Source: an uncultured Azospirillum sp. (GTDB lineage Bacteria; Pseudomonadota; Alphaproteobacteria; RF32; CAG-239). From it: a stretch of DNA of 8,431 nt. Positions 1 to 4,803 of the stretch are shown here, piece by piece. The first letter of the stretch is position 1. The number at the start of each line of letters is the position of its first letter. The stretch is taken from positions 1 to 8,431 of the forward strand of contig CANDEX010000069.1 in assembly GCA_947383875.1 (NCBI GenBank). Reading direction: 5' to 3'. The notes beneath the pieces are model-generated. The model was given only the letters and a program-made list of their open reading frames with translations. It was not told the DNA's origin and did no database searches. Made by a program: the position numbers and the translations under genes.

Positions 1-45
1 GATTGACCTTAGTGACTGGAGTTCAGACGTGTGCTCTTCCGATCT
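1..45. other. Sequencing adapter plus index, not biological
   Basis: Positions 12-45 match the Illumina TruSeq read-2 adapter (GTGACTGGAGTTCAGACGTG followed by TGCTCTTCCGATCT). The preceding bases fit the last three bases of the P7 arm (GAT, 1-3) plus an 8-base index (4-11). The biological insert begins at about 46. Any reading frame that continues into this stretch is artificial: the minus-strand frame yields the peptide RKSTRLNSSH, a well-known adapter-contamination signature in protein databases. Confidence 0.97.
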
Positions 46-995
46 GATTGAGATTGATAATCAAGGTTAAAGCCGGTTATTCCTGCTTGTTCTAATGTCA
101 TGAGCTCCCCGGCATCGACAATTCCGTTAGAATTGCTGTCTTTCCAGACTTTGACTTCGCTCCAAGCGGCGTCTTGATTATCAAAAACACCGTCCTGATT
201 GCTGTCGAGGTCTTTCAGGACCTCAAAGCCATTAGCGGCATTTTGCCCATTAGAAAGAACGGAGTTGTTTCCAAACAACTCCGTTCCGTTATCAATCTGT
301 CCGTTTCCGTTGATGTCACGCACCAGAAGGCCGTCATCTTTGCCAACCCAGCCTGTTCTTTCTGCAAAACCGTTGCCGTCATGGTCAAAATATACGCCGT
401 TAGCAACAGATGTTGTTTCAACGCCATCACCATCCAGATCTACAATTAAAGGTGACGTTGTCCGCTCCGCTGTATCGTATAATTCTTGGAGGCTTGAAAT
501 CGGGGAGTTAAAAGTAAGAGATGGTATCCGTTCTGCAATAACATCAGTGTTGATTTTCAAATTTCCATTTTCTTCAATGTCTAACCCTACAGCGGCTAAC
601 ATTGATTTTATTTCATTAAAAATATCGTCTTGATGTTCTTCTATGTAGTCCCATGTTAAACTTACCAAGCTTCCTATAAGAAATGATGCTATTACTGTAG
701 ATGTAACTGTTGCAGTTGCTGGTATTATCAGCACGGCTGCTCCCGTAGCTAAAGCATATTTTCCTATAGGGCCTAAATCTTTATTTTCAATTGATTCTTG
801 TATCGCAAAAAATGCACCATAGTAACCATATGTTTTTACTAATTTGCCCATATTTTGCAAGTCTCCTATCGGCATTTTAGAAATACAATCTCCAATTTTA
901 TTTAGGGTAACTTCCCCACTTGTTGTAGCCATGTCTTTTAGAGTATCAAAGAATTTATCAATTGTATTTTTATCTTCTTGTGCGATATCAGTCAT
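46..995 (-). CDS. FrpC-like calcium-binding T1SS effector, 3' end missing
   Basis: 316 genuine codons from ATG at 995; the rest is lost because the insert ends at 46. Residues 79-116 form a strongly hydrophobic, Ala/Gly/Val/Ile-rich pair of segments (about 80-92 and 98-114), like a membrane hairpin, and there is no N-terminal signal peptide. From residue 181 onward the protein resembles the calcium-binding self-processing region of Neisseria FrpC and similar RTX proteins: DLDGDG (186-191), DHDGNG (204-209), GWVGKDDGLLVRD (215-227), DINGNGQID (227-235), ELFGN (239-243), LDSNQDGVFD (263-272) and DSNSNGIVDAGE (286-297). These Asp/Asn/Gly-rich loops should bind Ca2+. At the FrpC cleavage position the residue before Pro is Ser (S181-P182), not Asp. 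Missing parts would be RTX repeats, if any, and the C-terminal secretion signal. It lies 32 nt downstream of the 254-aa membrane protein and in the direction of the HlyB/HlyD pair, its likely exporter. Toxin activity is inferred only. Confidence 0.85.
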
Positions 996-1001
996 TTATA
1001 G

Positions 1002-1008
1002 CTCCTTT
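1002..1008 (-). promoter_or_regulatory. Ribosome binding site AAAGGAG of the effector
   Basis: AAAGGAG lies exactly 6 nt before the ATG at 995. The same arrangement, AAAGGAG-N6-ATGACTG, occurs at 1963-1948 on this strand and at 8121-8136 on the plus strand. It marks effector-type starts and is much stronger than the ribosome sites of the membrane-protein genes on this strand. Confidence 0.85.
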
Positions 1009-1027
1009 CTCAGTTTAGTTGCTTTTT

Positions 1028-1792
1028 TTAATGTTTATAGTATTTCCGTCCGATAAAAATTACTGTACAAAATGGGATTGTCGTAAATATTCCCGCAATA
1101 GAAAAAAGTTTTATTATAGAATTGAAATTATCCTTAGCTATATTAAAAGCCGTACAAACTAAAGGAAGAAATACTAAAAATCCTATTAAACAGATAACGA
1201 ACCATTTATTTAATAGTATTTTTTCATGAGGGTATGCTTTATACGTTCGGTTTACCGAATAAAAACCTCTGTAAATTTCATATGGGCAGGAGTAATAACT
1301 AAAAGCTACTCCTAAAGCAATATAAGAAATAATAGCTAAAGCGATGTATGATTTAGGATTAATTGTATAAAAGAAAAAAAATGTTTTGATAATCTCTGTT
1401 TGGGTTGCATTTCCAGAATCAGCAGCTTCTACTAAAATAGAAAAAATTATAGAAAATGCAAAAATAATATAAGCATTGCGCCGGTGTATTGGATTAATTG
1501 TAATAAAATAACCTTTTTTATAACAAAGCCAAATGCTGAAAGTAACAAAAATTATGCTACCGGTAGATATTGCTATTTTTAGATTATAGAGAGCAGATAG
1601 ATTAATTTGCTTATAAAACAAAAAAATAAAAAATATCCAACTATAAATTAATAATCCCCATACTAATCCTGTATAGATGGGATGCTTATCGGTTGGCGTT
1701 TCCATCTTTATTAGTTTTTTCTTAAGAGGATTATCATCATCAAGTTTTTCACTTAATTTATTTTCATAAACATTATAGGGTTTGAAAAACAT
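1028..1792 (-). CDS. Polytopic membrane protein, possible effector partner (unit 3)
   Basis: 254 aa, not recognised. A charged cytoplasm-like N-terminus (about 1-40, with LDDD and KKK runs) is followed by about six hydrophobic segments: 42-60, 73-91, 107-121, 149-168, 195-216 and 228-247. There is no nucleotide-binding motif, catalytic motif or signal peptide. The start is ATG at 1792, directly at the edge of repeat A, the same place as the start of the 287-aa gene next to repeat B; no strong ribosome site precedes it. It ends 32 nt before the effector, suggesting co-transcription. By analogy with bacteriocin and polymorphic-toxin loci it could be an immunity protein in the inner membrane, but nothing in the sequence proves that. 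It shows no obvious similarity to the neighbouring membrane proteins, and its codon use is very AT-rich compared with the exporter genes. Confidence 0.8.
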   Translation of the reverse strand: MFFKPYNVYENKLSEKLDDDNPLKKKLIKMETPTDKHPIYTGLVWGLLIYSWIFFIFLFYKQINLSALYNLKIAISTGSIIFVTFSIWLCYKKGYFITINPIHRRNAYIIFAFSIIFSILVEAADSGNATQTEIIKTFFFFYTINPKSYIALAIISYIALGVAFSYYSCPYEIYRGFYSVNRTYKAYPHEKILLNKWFVICLIGFLVFLPLVCTAFNIAKDNFNSIIKLFSIAGIFTTIPFCTVIFIGRKYYKH

Positions 1793-1800
1793 AATTATTG

Positions 1801-1925
1801 CTCGATTCTGCTGTTTGTGTTGAAATTAGATTACTAATAATGGTGTAAGAAGTAAAGTTTAAAAGTTGATATATCAATAAAAATAAAATTATTATTTGAG
1901 ATGCTAGGCTGCTAAAGCAGCAAAG
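1801..1925 (-). repeat. Spacer repeat A (unit 3)
   Basis: Aligns without gaps to 2850-2974. Positions 1849-1903 are identical to 2898-2952 (55 nt). The part next to the membrane-protein start (1801-1848) is more diverged but keeps TGAAATTAGATTACT (plus strand). The other end (1904-1925) covers the last codons of a lost effector. So the repeat runs from an effector tail, through a noncoding spacer, to a membrane-protein start. It probably serves as spacer or regulatory DNA and as a patch for homologous recombination. Confidence 0.9.
1866..1877. promoter_or_regulatory. Palindrome TTGATATATCAA in repeat A
   Basis: A perfect 12-nt palindrome inside the identical repeat core, also present at 2915-2926 in repeat B but not retained in repeat C. 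It could be a dimeric regulator operator. On the minus strand its TTGATA could also be a -35 box for the membrane-protein gene, although the -10 candidate 17 nt downstream (TACTTC) is poor. In such AT-rich DNA a functional role is only a possibility. Confidence 0.3.
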
Positions 1926-1950
1926 CAACTAATTTATATGTCTCAGTCAT
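1904..1950 (-). pseudogene. Effector remnant: start fused to tail (unit 2)
   Basis: A strong ribosome site precedes ATG at 1950 and a 12-codon frame (MTETYKLVALLL) that stops at 1912. The first bases, ATGACTGA, equal those of the intact effector. The last about 20 nt align with the tail of the other remnant (2953-2973) but in another frame. In that frame they read CFAALAA and stop at TAG 1904-1906, parallel to DLAALVA-stop at 2953. The simplest explanation is deletion of nearly a whole effector gene, leaving its start and its hydrophobic C-terminal codons out of frame. The 12-residue peptide may still be translated, but I regard it as a relic. Confidence 0.65.
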
Positions 1951-1956
1951 AATACG

Positions 1957-1963
1957 CTCCTTT
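1957..1963 (-). promoter_or_regulatory. Ribosome binding site AAAGGAG of the unit 2 remnant
   Basis: AAAGGAG lies 6 nt before ATG at 1950, the same sequence and spacing as at the intact effector and at 8121-8127. Its survival next to a 12-codon frame marks the place where an effector gene once began. Confidence 0.75.
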
Positions 1964-1978
1964 AATGGTTAGTGAAAG

Positions 1979-2842
1979 TTAGAATTTAAGAAAGCTAATG
2001 TATTGGTATTGCAATAAAATGCCAATATTTATAAGAATAAATAACAATATTCTATATAAAAAAGTATGTTGATTTTGAGTATATCCTTTATTAAAGAAAA
2101 TTGTGCTTACAGATGAAACTAAAGTTAATTGAAAAAAAGATAAAAAATAAAATGAATATAGATAAACAGCATAATTGTGAGCTATGGTCATCGTATTTAA
2201 AACGAAAAAAATAGAAATAATAGCAGAAACCAAAGTAAATAAGGGAGAGAGAGATAGTATGAAATTTATTTTTAAAATAGTTCCTTTTATAAAGGCTTTA
2301 TGCATTAATAAAGAATATACGAAAGAAAAAAATATCCCAACAGCTAAAAGCTCAAATAAGTAATCATTAAAGTAATTTTCCCACATAAATTTGGTATTAA
2401 TTAAAGTCGCCAATACAGTTACCCCTATAACAATATTTTTATTTTTTTCCTGAAATATCTTATTATTGAACATTTTAATAAAAAAGACAAAATATAGGAA
2501 AAAATTTATCCAAGATATAATTAATACATTGATAAAATTTATTACGAGTGATGAACTGGTATTTAGAATATTAATGGTATCAAAACGTAGTAATAAAGTA
2601 TTAAAAATAAACCAAGTTATTATGATGGAAAAATATGGAATAAAACCTTCTAATTTATTTTTTAAATATAAGTAAAACAATGGATATAGGAAAAAAATAA
2701 AGTATAAAACAATCTGATATTGATAGGCAATAAAACTTAATATAGAAAAAAGCAGCGTTAAAAATATAATTTTTTTTAATGATAAGAAACCCTTAGAAAG
2801 AATATCAGAAACGTCATTTTTATTCAGAGAATCATTTTCCAT
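1979..2842 (-). CDS. Polytopic membrane protein, possible effector partner (unit 2)
   Basis: 287 aa, not recognised. It has a hydrophilic N-terminus (MENDSLNKND...) followed by about eight hydrophobic stretches near residues 24-42, 44-60, 68-85, 97-123, 161-180, 190-215, 223-249 and 262-283. There is no catalytic or ATP-binding motif. A TTG at 2854 would add four residues; I chose ATG at 2842 because it sits at the same position relative to repeat B as the ATG at 1792 does to repeat A. No strong ribosome site precedes either start. The gene ends 28 nt before the start of the unit 2 effector remnant, mirroring the unit 3 layout. A role as inner-membrane immunity protein or export partner is inferred from position only. 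If it is immunity, this is an orphan whose effector is gone. Confidence 0.78.
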   Translation of the reverse strand: MENDSLNKNDVSDILSKGFLSLKKIIFLTLLFSILSFIAYQYQIVLYFIFFLYPLFYLYLKNKLEGFIPYFSIIITWFIFNTLLLRFDTINILNTSSSLVINFINVLIISWINFFLYFVFFIKMFNNKIFQEKNKNIVIGVTVLATLINTKFMWENYFNDYLFELLAVGIFFSFVYSLLMHKAFIKGTILKINFILSLSPLFTLVSAIISIFFVLNTMTIAHNYAVYLYSFYFLSFFQLTLVSSVSTIFFNKGYTQNQHTFLYRILLFILINIGILLQYQYISFLKF

Positions 2843-2849
2843 AATTTTA

Positions 2850-2974
2850 CTCAATTCTGTTGTTTAAGATGAAATTAGATTACTGAAGATTGAAATGGAA
2901 GTAAAGTTTAAAAGTTGATATATCAATAAAAATAAAATTATTATTTGAGATGTTAGGCTACTAAAGCGGCAAGG
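2850..2974 (-). repeat. Spacer repeat B (unit 2)
   Basis: Second copy of the 125-nt spacer; 2898-2952 are identical to 1849-1903. Differences gather in the part nearest the membrane-protein start (2850-2897) and at the effector-tail end. The contrast between an identical core and diverged flanks suggests recent duplication or gene conversion acting on the core. Confidence 0.9.
2915..2926. promoter_or_regulatory. Palindrome TTGATATATCAA in repeat B
   Basis: Same perfect 12-nt palindrome as at 1866-1877, at the equivalent position of the repeat. Candidate operator; function unproven. Confidence 0.3.
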
Positions 2975-3045
2975 TCATTGCCATCATGGTCAAAATATAC
3001 GCCATTGGCAACAGTAGTTGTTTCAACGCCGTCTCCAGCATGGGC
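2953..3045 (-). pseudogene. Effector remnant with FrpC-like fragment (unit 1)
   Basis: Read from 3045, one open frame gives AHAGDGVETTTVANG, then VYFDHDGNDLAALVA and stop TAA (2953-2955). Positions 2976-3035 match 371-430 of the intact effector with about 8 differences in 60 nt, and the same protein frame (DGDGVETTSVANGVYFDHDGN) is kept. The final codons DLAALVA align with the tail of the unit 2 remnant. So an effector lost the region after DHDGN by in-frame deletion and most of what came before DGDG. There is no in-frame ATG; an AAGGAG (3058-3053) lies just upstream where the lost start would be. The hydrophobic ending suggests what the missing C-terminus of the intact effector looks like. 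Confidence 0.8.
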
Positions 3046-3056
3046 AATATTTCTCC

Positions 3057-3176
3057 TTATTTGATTATGCTTTTTATATTAATCAAAGGAAGCTGAGTTG
3101 TCGGTCGGTTTTCAACTATTGTTCCCGTATGAAAATTTTTGGTATTTTGTCTTCTTTGTTTCATTGTGTTTTCCAT
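3057..3176 (-). CDS. Small basic ORF of unknown function (unit 1)
   Basis: 39 codons from ATG at 3176 (MENTMKQRRQNTKNF...), basic at the N-terminus, with no membrane segment and no recognised domain. A second ATG at codon 5 has a weak GGA upstream; no good ribosome site is seen. The stop codon TAA overlaps the AAGGAG preceding the unit 1 effector remnant, just as the 190-aa gene's stop overlaps the AAAGGAG at 8121. In the same frame further upstream a 9-codon stub (ATG 3221, stop 3192-3194) starts close to repeat C, where the other units start their membrane-protein gene. It may therefore be the tail of a deleted partner gene rather than a working gene. Confidence 0.35.
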   Translation of the reverse strand: MENTMKQRRQNTKNFHTGTIVENRPTTQLPLINIKSIIK

Positions 3177-3244
3177 AAAAAATTTTGATTTTTAAACGGA
3201 ATCAAAAGAAAAATTGCTCATCAAAAAAATTTTCTCTCACACTT

Positions 3245-3342
3245 TCGATTCTGATATTCAGAATAAAATTAGATTACTAACAGACACAACAAAAGTAAAG
3301 GATAAAATAGAGATTTTATAAAAATAAAATTATTACTAGAAA
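3245..3342 (-). repeat. Diverged spacer repeat C (downstream of hlyD-like gene)
   Basis: Aligns to repeats A and B with small gaps. It keeps CGATTCTG, AAATTAGATTACTAA, AGTAAAG and ATAAAAATAAAATTATTA (plus strand) in the same order, but lacks the palindrome and the effector-tail codons. It follows the end of the hlyD-like gene and precedes the unit 1 stub, so it marks the first boundary of the cassette array. The stretch 3046-3402 holds only this repeat, the small ORF and its stub; I see no terminator hairpin there. Confidence 0.7.
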
Positions 3343-3402
3343 TCATCATTCTTCCTTTTGTATTATTTAGCCTCATTTAATAAGAACATATTTGTCATCC
3401 CC

Positions 3403-4803
3403 TCACCGCTCTCTCATACTTTCGTTAAGGTATTTCATCACCGGAGAGAGCAGATATTCAATCACGCGGCGTTTGCCGGTTTTGATTTCGGCCGTTACGC
3501 TCATGCCTGGTTTGAGTTGTACAACTTGTCCGTCCGCCAAAATCTTATTATCAAGCAGTGTCAGGCGCGACGGAAAAATAAGCCCGAGTTTTTCGTCCTG
3601 CACTGCATCGCCGGAAATATTGCGCACTTTGCCCTTAATCGTCCCGTATTTGGTAAACGGAAAACTGTCGATTTTGATTTCAACATCCTGTTCCGGTCGC
3701 ACAAAGCCGATGTCTTTATTCAAAATCATTACGTCGGCCTCAAGCTGATAATCTTCCGGCACAAGGTTCATTATCGGCTTGGCGGTTTCCACTACGCCCC
3801 CCTTGGTGTGATACACCAACTGCTGCACATAACCTGACAACGGGGCTTTGACGACTGTGCGTTTCAGAGCCTCCTCATATTTAATCAGCTCTTGTTGATA
3901 AGAGGCAAGTTTCTCCCGGTTATCGGTCAACTCCTGCATAATATTTTTATCAAACTCGGCCAGATATTGCCGCAGTTCTTTTTTCAAGAATTCAATATTT
4001 GCTTCTGTTTCCGCCATTTTTTTGAGTTGTACGTTACGTTGCTCCTGCAGATTGGTCAGTTCTTCTTCCTGCTCCAAAAATGTGAGGCGGGCAATAAGTT
4101 TCTTATCGGCTAAAATCTTTTTCTTTTCAATACGTTCTTCCACGCTCGGCAACAGCTTTTCAATTCGCTTCAAGTCCGCGGCAATCGTATCCTTTTCTTT
4201 TTCAGCTTTGGCAATCTGTCCGTTCAAAACTTCTATTCTGGCGGCTTTTTCGGTCATTTGACTTTTAAGCAAGCCGGAGTGCATTTTAATCAGATAGTTT
4301 TCAATCGTTTCATCGTAAACAAAATTTTCTTCCGGATTGTCGGTCAGCAGGGCTTGTAAACGGGCAACGGCAATTTCCAAGGCTTTCATCTCATTTTTAA
4401 TGCGGCGGATATTGGCTTGAACCTCAGTCTGGTTAAACTTAATCAGGTCTTGTCCCTCTTTGACATATTGCCCCTCTTGCACATAAATTTCTTCTATCTC
4501 GCTGTCAACAAGGGTTTGAATGGTTTTGATGTTGGATGCCGGCATCAACTTTCCCGTAGCCGTGGCGATAATGTCGATTTTGCCTAACACCGACCATAGA
4601 ATCAGCACCGTAAACATCAGCATAATCAAATAAGTCAGCAAACGAGCGGCGTGCGACGGCGGGGTTTCGGTTACTTCCAGAACCGCAGGCAGAAATTCTT
4701 TTTCGTGCTCGTTCATGTGTTTGAGCTTGCTGTCGGCGGCGGCTTTCTCCTGTAACAGAGCCAGTTTGGCTATTTCCCAATATCTTTTAAGCTGCTCTAT
4801 CAT
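3403..4803 (-). CDS. hlyD: HlyD-family type I secretion membrane fusion protein
   Basis: 466 aa, close to the usual length of HlyD. It is the periplasmic adaptor that joins the inner-membrane ABC exporter to a TolC-like outer-membrane channel. It has a cytoplasmic N-terminus (1-53), one membrane anchor (about 55-74), a first lipoyl half (about 80-125), and a long Glu/Lys/Gln-rich coiled-coil hairpin (about 126-315). The second lipoyl half contains TVVKAPLSGYV (316-326). A C-terminal beta region ends in the HlyD signature LKPGMSVTAEIKTGKRRVIEYLLSPV, residues 430-455. The ATG overlaps the stop of the hlyB-like gene by 4 nt (ATGA), so the two are translationally coupled; a GAGGAG (4817-4812) lies 8 nt upstream of the start. 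Its GC is clearly higher than that of the downstream cassettes. The symbol is a family name, not proof of haemolysin export. Confidence 0.95.
   Translation of the reverse strand: MIEQLKRYWEIAKLALLQEKAAADSKLKHMNEHEKEFLPAVLEVTETPPSHAARLLTYLIMLMFTVLILWSVLGKIDIIATATGKLMPASNIKTIQTLVDSEIEEIYVQEGQYVKEGQDLIKFNQTEVQANIRRIKNEMKALEIAVARLQALLTDNPEENFVYDETIENYLIKMHSGLLKSQMTEKAARIEVLNGQIAKAEKEKDTIAADLKRIEKLLPSVEERIEKKKILADKKLIARLTFLEQEEELTNLQEQRNVQLKKMAETEANIEFLKKELRQYLAEFDKNIMQELTDNREKLASYQQELIKYEEALKRTVVKAPLSGYVQQLVYHTKGGVVETAKPIMNLVPEDYQLEADVMILNKDIGFVRPEQDVEIKIDSFPFTKYGTIKGKVRNISGDAVQDEKLGLIFPSRLTLLDNKILADGQVVQLKPGMSVTAEIKTGKRRVIEYLLSPVMKYLNESMRER

Noticed and set aside
199..633. Open plus-strand frame of 144 codons across the effector gene
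   Set aside because: It is antisense to a frame with clear FrpC-like calcium-binding motifs and has no ribosome site.
2843..2854. TTG start four codons upstream of the 287-aa protein
   Set aside because: Alignment of the repeats places the partner start at ATG 2842, and no ribosome site supports the TTG.
1801..2974. Insertion-sequence ends
   Set aside because: The copies are direct repeats, no transposase is present, and the repeats include effector tail codons.
2850..3342. CRISPR array, suggested by repeated AT-rich segments
   Set aside because: There are only two to three copies, about 1 kb or 0.4 kb apart, of unequal similarity, with genes between them.
3358..3837. Plus-strand frame of 159 codons over the hlyD-like gene
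   Set aside because: It lies antisense to the conserved C-terminal half of HlyD and has no supporting motif.
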